From positions 124,001-188,000 of the forward strand of contig NC_054684.1 of the NCBI RefSeq assembly GCF_011074885.1: a stretch of DNA of 64,000 bases, read 5' to 3'. The notes beneath the pieces were generated by a model, which had not been told where the DNA came from, did not search any database, and saw only the letters and a list, made by a program, of their open reading frames with translations. Positions 1 to 10,483 of the stretch are shown in pieces. A program made the translations under genes and the position numbers. This stretch comes from Brettanomyces bruxellensis (lineage: Eukaryota; Ascomycota; Pichiomycetes; Pichiales; Pichiaceae). Each line of letters begins with the position of its first letter. Within the stretch, counting starts at the first letter, position 1.

Positions 1-1647
1 ATGTGGTAGATAGAGTAAAGTTGCATTTACTTGTACCGGGGTAATACATATAAATACAATAAGACATATATTATTATTTAACGACCTATGTGTGATTATA
101 AGAATCGAAGTAACTAACAAGAAAAACTGGAGAAAAATAAATAGGGAATGTTGCTTATAAAATAGACAATAGAATATAATTATTTACGATCATTAATAAA
201 AGAAACCGGATGATCCGAGAAAACTGATCCCGGCCTTTTTCTTACTTAGTAATAACCCTCCAAAGTTTACTTCGGAATCTGCCCTGACCATTCGGCTTTT
301 TTTTTTTTTTTCGTAGAGACTCGGTACATTTGACATTCTCAGCGGTCGACATTATTATAGCTTATTTGAATATATTCTATATTCTACCAGATAAGAAAAC
401 TAACAGGGGCAGGGAAGAAAGGAAGTATAATAAAAGTGCGGGCAAAGCCAAATACAGGAAGTGCTGATATACCCGCATCATCGAAATTATAGATATGAAC
501 TTCAACAAAAGGCTTATGACTGCAATCCGCCGTGGTGCTACTCTTAAATCCGAAAATTTCATTAAACTGGTTTCAGTACTATTATTACCTATTTCTGGGA
601 TTCGGATGGCACAACCGGTGAGGGCGAAAATAGCGTCGTTCACCGAAATAAATGAATACTAATTCAAATCGTTACCTAAAGCAGAAACATCTTTAAAAAT
701 GTTTTTGTTGCACTATGAGGATTCTATTGTACTTTTTTATTGTTATTTTATTATTTTTTTTTTCAAGGCTTCCCCCGTCATCTTTACGACTTGCACCTTG
801 ATTACACGCACCCCACAAAGACGCTTGTTGTTCAGAAACAAAAAAAATAATAGCGGGTGGTCGGAGGGGGAAAATTTTTTTGGAGGAAAAGAAGCGAAGC
901 AGGAAAGGGAAAGTAGAGAAAAGTAAAAAATAACCAAGTGGAAAGGAAGAGCTTTCAAATTGATAAACCGCAAAATTTCAAGAAGTAATAAAATCCGTTC
1001 ATTTCCTTTTTACTTCATCCATATTCTATTATAGTACCGTAACACTTCGTGGGAGTCTTTTTGACTCAAGCTTCATTCACTAATAACACTCAATTTATTT
1101 ATAGAGATAGAACCATTTTACATATATCTTGGTCAAACGAGGTCTTTAAAAGATCGGCAACTGGAGAGAGAGCATATAGATACACATAAATACATACAGT
1201 ATCATTTTGCTTTTCAATTTTTCCCATTTTATTCTTTTGGAGATTGCATTACGTTGCCGTTATTCAAAATCTGCCCCACCGCATACATTTATTTATTTTG
1301 GGTGTTTATTATCGGAACTTTAGATCACAATCCATTATACGCCGCGTCAAACAACTCTGGCTATACGAGCTGACACTTTAATTTTAGTTTGCCCGATTTG
1401 AAGTCATACTTTCGCGCATAGTTTTGCGTCATTACTTACACTACATTGCTCTTGGTGTAAGAAATATTTATTAGAGACGTTCATCTTACCAAACAACCGA
1501 CTACACTAAGCTATACATTGCATGATTAATCATTTTTGGTTAGACATTTCTACACATACGACAACTTAGGGACAACGTCAGTTATACGCATACAGTACCA
1601 TCGATAGTTTGTTGCAAGATTCTATCTAGAACTATTTGACCACACTA
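1..1647. other. Intergenic / HAP4 leader region
   Basis: No gene supported. The stretch is AT-rich with several T and A runs (for example T-rich around 298-312 and a purine-rich tract near 870-930). The short open frames at 377-643, 699-926 and 743-973 have low-complexity composition, no recognisable motif, and overlap each other on opposite strands, so they are not called. The region presumably holds the promoter and a long 5' leader of the downstream HAP4-like gene. The window starts inside it, so the neighbouring gene is not visible. Confidence 0.6.
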
Positions 1648-3444
1648 ATGTCGATCGATGCAAAGTCAGTACAACCTCTTAAGAACAGACAGCTGCAGGA
1701 AGAGAAGAACTTGGAATCGATGGCTAGTGGGCGGCTGAATGGCTTTGTTCCAATCGCACCGGCAAGGCCATCCGCTCATAGAGAATCGAACAAAATAGAG
1801 TTAAAGAGTGCTCGTTCGAAAGGCAACCACAGTCACGATGAGCACTCGTTATCACCTGTTATGTTAGCTAAATCATTATCACTGTCAGCAATTCCAGATA
1901 AACCTATTACTATTCGTACAAGCAAGAATTGGGTTCTTCCTCCGAGACCTAAACCTGGTAGAAAACCTTCGCTGTTGAAGAACAAGAAGAAGAAGGAACG
2001 AAAACATACATCGAAAAAGAAATCATCGAAGAAGGATGTGACTGCAGGGAAGTTAACACGACTACAGGTTGAAAGCACTATTAAGGCCGAACAGAAACCT
2101 CAAGAAATTAGATCCAAAGTTAAACGGGAACGACAAGTTGATCGACCTAAGATTGCGCAACAAGTTATGGAGGGGATTGGGGCAAAGAAGGAGCATAAGA
2201 ACAACACTTTTTCTACAAAACTTAACAAGCTCAGTGCTAAGAAACCTGTTAGATCGCTTAGTGTTCCTTCTAAGACAAATATTGATGTAAAGTGTGTTAA
2301 ATTTGCGCGGAACAACGAACCGTACATCGAGGTAGATTCCTCTCTGGTTGAGAATCCGATAAAAAGACAAATATTGAAGGTGAACGAGGAAAACTATTAT
2401 TTGAAGTTAGAAGTGGTGAAATTAATGACTCAGCTGAAGAGATTGCAGTCGGATGTAGAGGTTAATACACCATATAATACTGCTGCTCAACACACTACAT
2501 GCGGTAATATTGAAAGCGTTGAGGTCAAGAGGGCCACGTCTCTACCATTGGTTCCCGAACGAGTTGAGATACAGCAAAATCATACAGTGGTCAAACCATT
2601 AATCCCTCGGAGAAGGTCACCTTCAGCTAACAGAAATGCATGCAAAGCTAGGATGCGCAGACAAACAATTTCGGGTGCCTCGCCAATTAAACGTGGAGTG
2701 AAGAGAGCACATGTGAATGATATAAATGATTTGATTGTTTCTCTAGTCGATTTAAATGGAGTTGATCAAGATTTAACATCTTCGCCGACGGCAGAAGCTG
2801 TGGATCTCGATAGATTAGATTCCATGGAGACGAAGGTTCCATTTATGACCAAAGGGGGCAACGAAAGTATTGGTATGGACACTGCAGTTCCTCAGCTTCT
2901 TTCAGGGAATGCGCCCCAATCAATGGATCAGTTTCTTAATCTTGGTAGTAAAGGGTGGGATACGACATCAATACAACATAGAGCCATGCACCAAGGATCT
3001 CCAACAGCTTTGAGTGAAGAGGACGATCTTACATCGACAGTTTCTACGACTCCTAGTACAATGCTGACATCCGTTAAGACCACGGACACAATGGATTCAC
3101 TAAGCGGCACCACACTTGTTTCAACAAATAGTCACGAATTCAAACTGCTAGATATTCCTGAAATATATTCTGTCGAGGGGTCTAAGGGGGAAAAGGATGA
3201 GCCTTCAATATTTGACGATCCTAATTCTTTAGTGGACGATTCTATATTCCAAAATGCTGAGTGGAGCAGGAAAAAAAGTCAGTCTTCGGTTTCTAAATAT
3301 GGAGACACTATAGACGAGATAGAACAACGTGCTTTACTAGAAAAGCGTGATACTAGAATGAATAACGATAATCATTACGAATTTAATGGGTTGAATGATG
3401 TGGAGATGGAATTTGAGAACTTTGTTAACGGAAATGATATATAG
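1648..3444 (+). CDS. HAP4: Hap4-like activator subunit of the CCAAT-binding complex
   Basis: Predicted 598-aa protein. The first ATG in frame is at 1648; the open frame extends 12 nt upstream only through a TTG. The diagnostic feature is a short motif at residues about 85-108 (TSKNWVLPPRPKPGRKPS core), the Hap4 minimal element that docks onto the Hap2/Hap3/Hap5 CCAAT-binding trimer. A Lys-rich stretch (residues about 112-130) follows, probably a nuclear localisation signal. A short leucine/aromatic heptad helix (about 238-268, around NEENYYLKLEVVKLM) resembles the bZIP-like helix that non-Saccharomyces Hap4 homologues carry. The C-terminal half is acidic and Ser/Thr-rich, as expected of an activation domain. 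Family knowledge: Hap4 activates respiratory genes in the nucleus and is limiting on glucose. Its length is close to that of Hap4 in S. cerevisiae (about 550 aa). Which paralogue of a Hap4/Hap43-type family this is cannot be decided here. Confidence 0.85.
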   Translation: MSIDAKSVQPLKNRQLQEEKNLESMASGRLNGFVPIAPARPSAHRESNKIELKSARSKGNHSHDEHSLSPVMLAKSLSLSAIPDKPITIRTSKNWVLPPRPKPGRKPSLLKNKKKKERKHTSKKKSSKKDVTAGKLTRLQVESTIKAEQKPQEIRSKVKRERQVDRPKIAQQVMEGIGAKKEHKNNTFSTKLNKLSAKKPVRSLSVPSKTNIDVKCVKFARNNEPYIEVDSSLVENPIKRQILKVNEENYYLKLEVVKLMTQLKRLQSDVEVNTPYNTAAQHTTCGNIESVEVKRATSLPLVPERVEIQQNHTVVKPLIPRRRSPSANRNACKARMRRQTISGASPIKRGVKRAHVNDINDLIVSLVDLNGVDQDLTSSPTAEAVDLDRLDSMETKVPFMTKGGNESIGMDTAVPQLLSGNAPQSMDQFLNLGSKGWDTTSIQHRAMHQGSPTALSEEDDLTSTVSTTPSTMLTSVKTTDTMDSLSGTTLVSTNSHEFKLLDIPEIYSVEGSKGEKDEPSIFDDPNSLVDDSIFQNAEWSRKKSQSSVSKYGDTIDEIEQRALLEKRDTRMNNDNHYEFNGLNDVEMEFENFVNGNDI

Positions 3445-4542
3445 ATGCGAGCAACTATGCATCAACGTATCTAGGTCTCAAGAATCACTGCAATACATTT
3501 TTTCTCCCAAATTTTTTTTTGTTGCTTCCACTTTTACCAGCTCATTACTATTTATTCGGTATAACGATCTTTATACAAGATCACCGCCATTTTTGTTCTT
3601 GATTACATATTCCAAGTATACCTGCCCTTTCAGCTTTCATTTTTTATTATTACTATCATTTCTTCTCTTTTTTCTTTTCATATTTATCGATTCAGATCTT
3701 TCTACCATCACATCTTGGAAACAGGTTTTTTTTGTTCGAAGAGGCTTACTGCGATGTCATAATTTAGCAGATGTATAGATGGAAATATCAATATAAAGTA
3801 GCTTGCTTGAGCTCAAAAATTGTGAATCATGGGGAGTAGAGAGACAACCATATAATATATGGTTTAAGTAAACTGTCGGTAGGTTATATCCGGATACTTA
3901 GCCGTGATTGTACTTTTTTTTCACACATCAAGTATTAATCGCCACGGGTTGCCGCACTACCGAAGCACGCAACAGCTTAAAGGAAAAAGTCACCGAAAGT
4001 AGCAAACATGGGGGACCATATTACGCGCTCAACATATCGCTTCTCTTCCATGCTCAATTTTTGATAAAATTACCCTGGAATGCAACAGATTCTCACGTGA
4101 TTCTCCAACTATATAAACTTAACTCTGTGTAAATTATAGTTTACTGAAACGAACATATAACAAATTGGAAGAGTAGCACGGCCGCAATTCTTTGAGGTGC
4201 ACAGAATATTATCATTATATTTCTCTTTCTCTTACTGAAGCACCACCAGCGCACGCTTTTTTTTTTCAGTTTTTTTTGACCTCTATATCCAGTCCTCAAT
4301 AACACTAACAATTATTTACTGTCTTCGGGAGACCCCCATAAATGTGCAATTTCTAAGCGTGTTGAATATATATAATTTCTTGCATCTATTTCTTTTCTCT
4401 TCTCATATCTCATCTCACTTTAGTTTTCTTTTGTTTCGATCCTGATAAGTTCAATATTTAGCAGAGATCCTAACACCTTTTGAATCAGTGCTGATCGTGA
4501 AGTGCAGGAAGTGTTCGTAAGAAGTTCTGACTTGAAGTTTCT
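3445..4542. other. Intergenic region upstream of PHO81
   Basis: About 1.1 kb without a supported gene. It contains the HAP4-like 3' region, T-rich tracts (for example near 3505-3520 and 4257-4280) and the CACGTG site listed separately. The open frames at 3395-3778 and 3908-4132 have no recognisable domain. Confidence 0.6.
4094..4099. promoter_or_regulatory. CACGTG E-box, candidate Pho4 site
   Basis: A perfect palindromic CACGTG lies 444 bp upstream of the PHO81 start codon. In S. cerevisiae PHO81 is itself induced by Pho4, which binds CACGTG/CACGTT, so a Pho4 site here is plausible. Cbf1 and other bHLH proteins bind the same core, so the assignment is inference from the gene context. Confidence 0.45.
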
Positions 4543-7500
4543 ATGAAATTCGGAAAGTACCTTGCAGCCAGACAATTGGAGTTTCCCGAATATTCGGGGA
4601 ACTTTATCAATTACAAGGCCCTAAAGAAGTTAATAAAGGCCTTGACTAAGGATGCATCTACTCCCCTACAAGACAGGAAAGGATCTTTTTTTTTTAGGCT
4701 AGAAAGGGAATTAGAGAAAGTCAATGATTTCTACCTAAAGAAAGAGGCAGAACTTAAATTTCGTTTGGATATTCTTATTCAGAAAAAGGAGCAGTACCGT
4801 CATGGCAACATTAACAAGAATAGTGTCAATTTTGTGAGCTTGTATGATGGGTTTAAAAAATTTACAAAAGATCTAGATAGACTCGAGCAATTTGTTGAAC
4901 TAAATGAGACAGGCTTTACTAAGGTGCTCAAGAAATGGGATAAGAGAAGCAAATCTACCACAAAGGAATTATACTTGACAACGGCAGTGAATGTTCAACC
5001 AGTCTTTCATCGGAGTGAAATTATCGAACTAAGTGATCTGGCAGCAAACAACTTGATGGAACTGGAGAATTTCGTAGATGGAGGTACAAGCTTCTCTTAT
5101 AGTGAGTCACAGATCAAAAAACAAATACCAACGGAATCGATAAATAGACGGAAGCGAGACCTGGCGTCTTCAACATCATTACTGACTGACAACATGAAGG
5201 CACAAGAATACTCTGAGCTAGAAGCTTTTTCGGCTTCAGGAGCATGTGACGAATTATATCGTGATTTCTATGAGATCACTCTCCAGAACGCAAATTTATC
5301 CCAAGATGATCAAATTGCTAAACTCAAGGACTGGTCCAATCAGATAATAACGAAACTCCCTGATGCTACAAAGAAATACACATTATCCAAAGTGCTTTTG
5401 CTTCTAATTCCAAATATTCATATTTCAGATGAATCCTTGATGAGATTTTATCAATTCTTTAAGGAATTCATAGACTTGAAATTCACAGATGATCTTAACG
5501 GTCGCACTTGCTTGATTGAAGCTTCAACATGTAAGAGGGGTAGGAACGATATTGTCAAATTAATGCTTACCCCTGATCTTGACCCAACTGCAAAGGATGT
5601 TTCTGGAAGAACATGCCTTCATTATGTTACTGAGAATGGACGTGATGATTTACTTCATCTACTTTTATCTTTTTCGGCTACGCATTCTATTATTGATGCT
5701 ATGGACAATGATTCGATTTCTCCACTTCTTCTGGCGATTTTGAATGATCATGTCGACTGTGTGCAGACACTTTTGGAATTTGGTGCCAACGGCTTTCCAC
5801 CGCAAAATGAGCTTAAGCCTAAGTATTTGCCATTAAACGTTGCCTGTAAAATTGGAAATCACGAGGTAGTGAAGATGATCCTCGAGAGGTTTGGTAGTCC
5901 TGAGCTGGCAATAGGCAAGCATTTATTGACAAGCAGCTCTCAATGTAATGCAGAGGGACTTTTACCCTTTCATATAGTCGCCTCCTGTGGTCATACATCC
6001 TTACTTCCACTTCTTATAGAATATGGAGCTGATATTAATCAGCTTGATAAATTGAATAAATGGTCTCCTCTATTTTATGCGGTGATGGAGGGGCATGTTT
6101 CAATGACTAGAGAACTTATTAGTAATGGGGCTGATTATAATGTGGAGGATGATGAAGGATGCGATCCACTATATTATGCTATTTGGGATGGTAATATTTC
6201 AGTTCTTAATGTTCTATTGGAGGATAATAATGATAATGCGGGATGCGCTACGGGCAAATTTATATTGTCAAACACTCAACTTGAAAAGAAAACAAAATCC
6301 GTCGAGCAAGTATCGCAACATGAGATTCATGCAGCACCATCAGCTGCACTTAAGCCATCCTTACAACCAAATATGCTTCCACAATTGGGAATGTCAATTG
6401 ATGTAATTCCAGATCTTTCTCTTCCACCTCCAATTATTCCGCTAAGGAAGTATGGTCACAACTTTCTTGAGAAAAAGATTTTCCTCAAAATATCGTTTTA
6501 TACTTCCCGTAATTCGATTGAATTAAATTCGGATAGCTTCCTTACATCCGTTCCAGGAAGGATTACGATATCATGTGATAAGAATGATTTGATACCCAGA
6601 AACTTATTACTTCCTGTTCTCAGCAGTGAAAAGACTATTGCCTTTCAGACAGATGCATTAGATGACTCATTTAATATTGACTTTGAACTTTTTCCTACGT
6701 TTGGAACACGTCTATTAGCCAAGGCAACATTACCATCTTCTTTACTTGTTGCTTCCCATCCTGGGTCAGGATCAAAGCTTGGCGGTGATCTTCAGATACC
6801 GCTTTTGGATGTCAAACTTCGCAACACCGGCTTTTTGAGGTTTAATTATGAGATAGTTTACCCGTATAGTGGCACACCGCTTGAAATATCTTTATATGAT
6901 ACTTATTGGAAATCTTCATCGGTCGCGGAGAAAAAAACATTAAAGAATGATATCCAGGATAACACATCCCAATTGAAGAAAAGCAAGCATCAAAACACCA
7001 ACGTTTCATTCGTCACAGCCTCATCACTTACTGGAATTTATCATACAGTTCATGTTTACGTTCTCAATGACGGGACACCTATTGTTTGTCCGGATTACCT
7101 TGTTAAAATTAGTGATAATGTTTCCTTACCAGTGTGCTGTTTTAATTTTGGACAGCTCAGTGATTTACTATATAAGGATACAGGTGGATATGAGAGTATC
7201 TGCGATCGGTTGAAACACATGAATTCACACAATGGTGCGGAATTACATCAAGTTTTGAAAAAGTTGTACATGCCCCTTAGTATGTTTTTAGATGCCATTG
7301 ATCCGGAATTTGCGTTGAACCTCGAAATATTCTATCCATCCGTTTACGAGATGGAATTTTATGACATTAAACTTTTCACATCTGTGTCCTCCAAGGAGCT
7401 CATTCACAAATGCAATATAGAAGAGCATTTGAATACTAGCACAGACAACTGTCTCAACAACTTTATTGATTTAATTCTAACGGACATTTTCAATCATGTT

Positions 7501-8103
7501 AGGACACTACGGCATAACGGCAACACCTCTCGTTCCAGATCGCTTATTCTTTCCTCGGATAACAGCACTGTATGCACTATACTGAACTGGAAGCAGCCAA
7601 ACTATCCTGTATTCTACAATCTTAGTGGTATCAAACTAAACAAAAAGGATGGGAGGTTTTACGAATGTACTGCTAACGGATTTTCGAAGAAGGATCGTAT
7701 AGTGGTGACAAGCAGTAAAAAAATAGAGGAGGAGACAAGGACAAGAAAAATTAATGAGAGATCCAACCTTCTTATCGATAATATTGACTCTATTAACAAG
7801 GATTCATCTGAGTATGTAAGCAGTCTTCACTACCAAGACAAACTTTCGAGATCTACAAAGCTTGCTACTGATTTTGCCTGCACGAACAATCTACTTGGTG
7901 TTACTGTTCCGAGAGAGTTACTGCAGATTTGTCCTAAGGTGGCCCAATCTATCAGATCTAAAGGTCTTATTTTAGTAGCATCAAGAGATCAATATGATAT
8001 AGGAGAGACATTAGAGAGCAGCGACTTGCTTAATGATGATTCTGTTGTGAATGGTGTGCGCTATAACAACATAATTAGCTTTAAAGATACCATAGATATG
8101 TGA
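4543..8103 (+). CDS. PHO81: Pho81-type CDK inhibitor (SPX-ankyrin-GDPD-like)
   Basis: 1186 aa, close to S. cerevisiae Pho81 (about 1180 aa). The ATG at 4543 opens directly into an SPX domain (MKFGKYLAARQLEFPEYSGN, with the Lys/Tyr-rich inositol-pyrophosphate pocket region NYKALKKLIK) spanning roughly residues 1-165. Ankyrin repeats follow at about 318-560 (for example DVSGRTCLHYVTENGRDDLL and DKLNKWSPLFYAVMEGHVS). The C-terminal half (about 640-1050) resembles the glycerophosphodiester phosphodiesterase fold. The usual Glu-x-Asp metal-binding pair is not evident before GTPIVCPDYL (about residue 844), so this domain is probably non-catalytic. Family role: inhibits the Pho80-Pho85 cyclin-CDK when phosphate is low, allowing Pho4 to enter the nucleus. 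The upstream CACGTG is consistent with autoregulation by the PHO pathway. Confidence 0.93.
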   Translation: MKFGKYLAARQLEFPEYSGNFINYKALKKLIKALTKDASTPLQDRKGSFFFRLERELEKVNDFYLKKEAELKFRLDILIQKKEQYRHGNINKNSVNFVSLYDGFKKFTKDLDRLEQFVELNETGFTKVLKKWDKRSKSTTKELYLTTAVNVQPVFHRSEIIELSDLAANNLMELENFVDGGTSFSYSESQIKKQIPTESINRRKRDLASSTSLLTDNMKAQEYSELEAFSASGACDELYRDFYEITLQNANLSQDDQIAKLKDWSNQIITKLPDATKKYTLSKVLLLLIPNIHISDESLMRFYQFFKEFIDLKFTDDLNGRTCLIEASTCKRGRNDIVKLMLTPDLDPTAKDVSGRTCLHYVTENGRDDLLHLLLSFSATHSIIDAMDNDSISPLLLAILNDHVDCVQTLLEFGANGFPPQNELKPKYLPLNVACKIGNHEVVKMILERFGSPELAIGKHLLTSSSQCNAEGLLPFHIVASCGHTSLLPLLIEYGADINQLDKLNKWSPLFYAVMEGHVSMTRELISNGADYNVEDDEGCDPLYYAIWDGNISVLNVLLEDNNDNAGCATGKFILSNTQLEKKTKSVEQVSQHEIHAAPSAALKPSLQPNMLPQLGMSIDVIPDLSLPPPIIPLRKYGHNFLEKKIFLKISFYTSRNSIELNSDSFLTSVPGRITISCDKNDLIPRNLLLPVLSSEKTIAFQTDALDDSFNIDFELFPTFGTRLLAKATLPSSLLVASHPGSGSKLGGDLQIPLLDVKLRNTGFLRFNYEIVYPYSGTPLEISLYDTYWKSSSVAEKKTLKNDIQDNTSQLKKSKHQNTNVSFVTASSLTGIYHTVHVYVLNDGTPIVCPDYLVKISDNVSLPVCCFNFGQLSDLLYKDTGGYESICDRLKHMNSHNGAELHQVLKKLYMPLSMFLDAIDPEFALNLEIFYPSVYEMEFYDIKLFTSVSSKELIHKCNIEEHLNTSTDNCLNNFIDLILTDIFNHVRTLRHNGNTSRSRSLILSSDNSTVCTILNWKQPNYPVFYNLSGIKLNKKDGRFYECTANGFSKKDRIVVTSSKKIEEETRTRKINERSNLLIDNIDSINKDSSEYVSSLHYQDKLSRSTKLATDFACTNNLLGVTVPRELLQICPKVAQSIRSKGLILVASRDQYDIGETLESSDLLNDDSVVNGVRYNNIISFKDTIDM

Positions 8104-8757
8104 GGAAATAAAAAGAAATATATATTTTCCCCGTTGTATATTTATTTAGGATGAATTTAGTGAATGCTATTATTAAGACTATTGATTGTATATACGTTTG
8201 CTTCCTCCATTAATTGAAAAGGGCAACTTGGACCATTGGTCGTTAAATGTGCGTTCGGACACGATAACAGGCGAGGGCAGGTAGGCGACACAAGAAAAAT
8301 TTCAGTGGCAGCTATCCATTCTTCCCCCTCACAGATTTTTCGCCAACACCTTCCTAATTAAGTAAGTATATCCTTTAGTGACAGCAAACTTCTGGGCTCA
8401 GTTACATGCTTCTGCGTTTACCACTTACCTTTAACCATACATTTTGATGCTATTAAACGGTTAATATATCTTTTTGCAGTATTAGCGACAAATGCTATAT
8501 AAACTATTGTTCAATAGGGACCCATATTCGTACTGAGAGGATCACATTACATATTTTTTTTTACTCATTTTTTGGAGTCAGGTTTTAACATCTGATCCGT
8601 TATCTCACAGAAAAATGTGTCATCAGATCTAAAAGCATTAGGCTGGATCTTTAACTTCTAAAGTTAAGATAATATAACCGTACGTATTGAAATTATCTGA
8701 TAATAAAATATCCCGTACCGTGTTTCCATATATGTGAATTCATTCCCTTGGTGGATT

Positions 8758-8819
8758 CCGAGTATGCGGATTAGAGTTTCCTATTCAGGAATATTTTCAA
8801 GGCTAACCCGAATATGCGG
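8758..8819. promoter_or_regulatory. Paired CCG-N6-CGG sites (candidate Zn2Cys6 operators)
   Basis: Two 12-mers, CCGAGTATGCGG (8758-8769) and CCGAATATGCGG (8808-8819), differ at one base and lie 50 bp apart, about 255-315 bp upstream of the aminotransferase ATG. CCG/CGG triplets at fixed spacing are the hallmark of fungal Zn2Cys6 binuclear-cluster regulators. A pair just upstream of a TATA box suggests pathway-specific induction. The actual regulator is unknown. Confidence 0.45.
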
Positions 8820-8886
8820 CTATCTTCAAATTAGCTGCGGGCACTATGTATAAGAGGCTAACGACCACACTTTAGGCAGAACTAGG

Positions 8887-8894
8887 TATAAATA
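8887..8894 (+). promoter_or_regulatory. TATA box
   Basis: A perfect TATAAATA lies 180 bp upstream of the aminotransferase start codon and downstream of the paired CCG-N6-CGG elements. Position and sequence fit a TATA-containing regulated yeast promoter. Confidence 0.5.
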
Positions 8895-9073
8895 GGAGTA
8901 GATTTCTCTTCTTAATACAGCTTGGATACGCAATTCCAACAGCTTTCCTTTTTTTTTTAAGTACCAAGCTAGGAACACTAAATAATATCACTTTTAGCAA
9001 CCGTTTGACACTATTTTAAGAGCGTCGATCAAAGATCAAACTAAAATCATAAAAATTGAACAAAATTATCAGA

Positions 9074-10483
9074 ATGACTCAAGACGGACCAGAATCATAC
9101 GTTTTCCAGAGACACGTCTCTGAGGTTGCACCAATGTTGGTTGATGCTGACGGCATGTATATCACCTATGAAGATCCAAAGACAAAAGCTCGTAAGACTG
9201 TCATTGATGCTATGACTGGTGCTGCAGTTGGATCATTGGGTCATAAGGACAAGGACATAACTACTTATATGGGTGAGGCAGCAAAGAACTCATTTTACTC
9301 TTTTGGTATCTACTTCTCGAACTATGCTGCCGAAGAGCTTTCCAAGTTTATCATTGACAGATCTCCAGAAGGCCATTTTGCATCTGCATTGTGGGTTGGC
9401 TCTGGATCTGAGGCCAATGAGAATGCCATGAAGATTGCTAAGCAATATCATAACGAACGTGGAGACACCAAGAGATTCCGTTTTATCTCAAGAAAAAATG
9501 CCTATCATGGGTTCACCGTCGGTGCTTTGTCTATCGGTGATGGAATTAGAAAGGTAGACTTTAAGCAGATGCTTCTTAGTGACGAACAAACTCCAAAGGT
9601 TTCTGCTTGCAACCCATACAGGGGAACCAGCGCCACCGTTAGTGAAGAGGACTACACCAAAAAGCTTTTAAAAGAGTTGGAAGATTGCTTTATCAAGAAT
9701 GATCCATCTACTATTTGTGGTGTTATCTTTGAAACTGTTGGAGGCTCCACATTTGGTACCGTCCCCCCACCAAAGGGATACTTAGATGGTGCTAGGGAGA
9801 TTTGCCACAAGTACGGAGCTTTATTCATGCTTGATGAAGTCATGTGCGGACTCGGAAGATCTGGTTACTATCACACTTACGAGAAATTCATGACCAGTGG
9901 TAACGGTCCTGATATTATGACCATCGGTAAGACTATTGGTTCAGGATTTGTTACATTGGCAGGTGTCCTTATTTCCCCAATGGTGAAAAAGGCAATTGTT
10001 GAAGGTTCTAACGAAGTCAGCGGTGCCCAGACTTATCATTGCCATGAGTTCAATTGTAAGATTGGTTTGGCAGTCCAGAAGAAGCTTAAAAAGGAGCATC
10101 TTATTGAGAAAGGCTCCAAGGTTGGACAGGATTTGATGGATGAGATCAAGAAACAGTTGAAGGATTCCAAGATCGTGGGTGATATTAGAGGACTTCCTCT
10201 GTTCTTTTCTTTGGAGTTCTGTGATCCAAAGACGAAGAAATCTTTCCCATCTGAGTGGAAGGTTGCCTACAAGGTTGGTGATAAAGCTCTAGAAAATGGT
10301 ATCACCACTATGGCTATGCAGGGAACAAATGGCGCTTACAAAGACAAGGATGGAAAGATCGTTGCAATGGGTGACCATATTTCCATTGCACCTGCTTACA
10401 TTATCACTGCAACCGAGGCAACAAAGATTGCAAATGCTTTGGTTAAGGCTGTTAAGGATGTTGAAGCAGAACTTCCATTATGA
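9074..10483 (+). CDS. Class III PLP-dependent aminotransferase
   Basis: 469 aa from the ATG at 9074; a longer frame reaches back to a TTG at 9056, which is not expected to initiate in yeast. It is a fold-type I class III (omega-amino acid) aminotransferase. The cofactor phosphate-binding stretch GSGSEANENA is at residues 109-118, the aromatic ring-stacking YH at 144-145, the pyridine-N-binding Asp in LDEV at 254, and the Schiff-base lysine in TIGKTIGSG at 286. The family includes GABA, beta-alanine, ornithine and diaminopimelate-type transaminases. The sequence looks like the fungal beta-alanine/GABA-pyruvate-like subgroup rather than classical Uga1, but the substrate cannot be read from sequence. 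There is no obvious mitochondrial presequence or C-terminal SKL. Its promoter carries paired Zn2Cys6-type sites, which suggests induction by a nitrogen or amine source. Confidence 0.85.
   Translation: MTQDGPESYVFQRHVSEVAPMLVDADGMYITYEDPKTKARKTVIDAMTGAAVGSLGHKDKDITTYMGEAAKNSFYSFGIYFSNYAAEELSKFIIDRSPEGHFASALWVGSGSEANENAMKIAKQYHNERGDTKRFRFISRKNAYHGFTVGALSIGDGIRKVDFKQMLLSDEQTPKVSACNPYRGTSATVSEEDYTKKLLKELEDCFIKNDPSTICGVIFETVGGSTFGTVPPPKGYLDGAREICHKYGALFMLDEVMCGLGRSGYYHTYEKFMTSGNGPDIMTIGKTIGSGFVTLAGVLISPMVKKAIVEGSNEVSGAQTYHCHEFNCKIGLAVQKKLKKEHLIEKGSKVGQDLMDEIKKQLKDSKIVGDIRGLPLFFSLEFCDPKTKKSFPSEWKVAYKVGDKALENGITTMAMQGTNGAYKDKDGKIVAMGDHISIAPAYIITATEATKIANALVKAVKDVEAELPL

Larger units (their letters stand above)
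8104..9073. other. Intergenic promoter region of the aminotransferase gene
   Basis: About 970 bp without a gene. The distal part holds the PHO81 3' region. The proximal 320 bp contain two copies of a CCG-N6-CGG element, a canonical TATA box and a T-rich tract (8948-8957), that is, a well-formed inducible yeast promoter. Confidence 0.6.

Noticed and set aside
377..973. Small open frames on both strands before the HAP4-like gene
   Set aside because: Overlapping, low-complexity and without motif; composition is driven by T/A runs.
9056..9073. Extended N-terminus of the aminotransferase from TTG
   Set aside because: Yeast initiation at TTG is not expected; the ATG at 9074 gives a normal family N-terminus. 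The same logic moves the starts of the HAP4-like and C2H2 genes.
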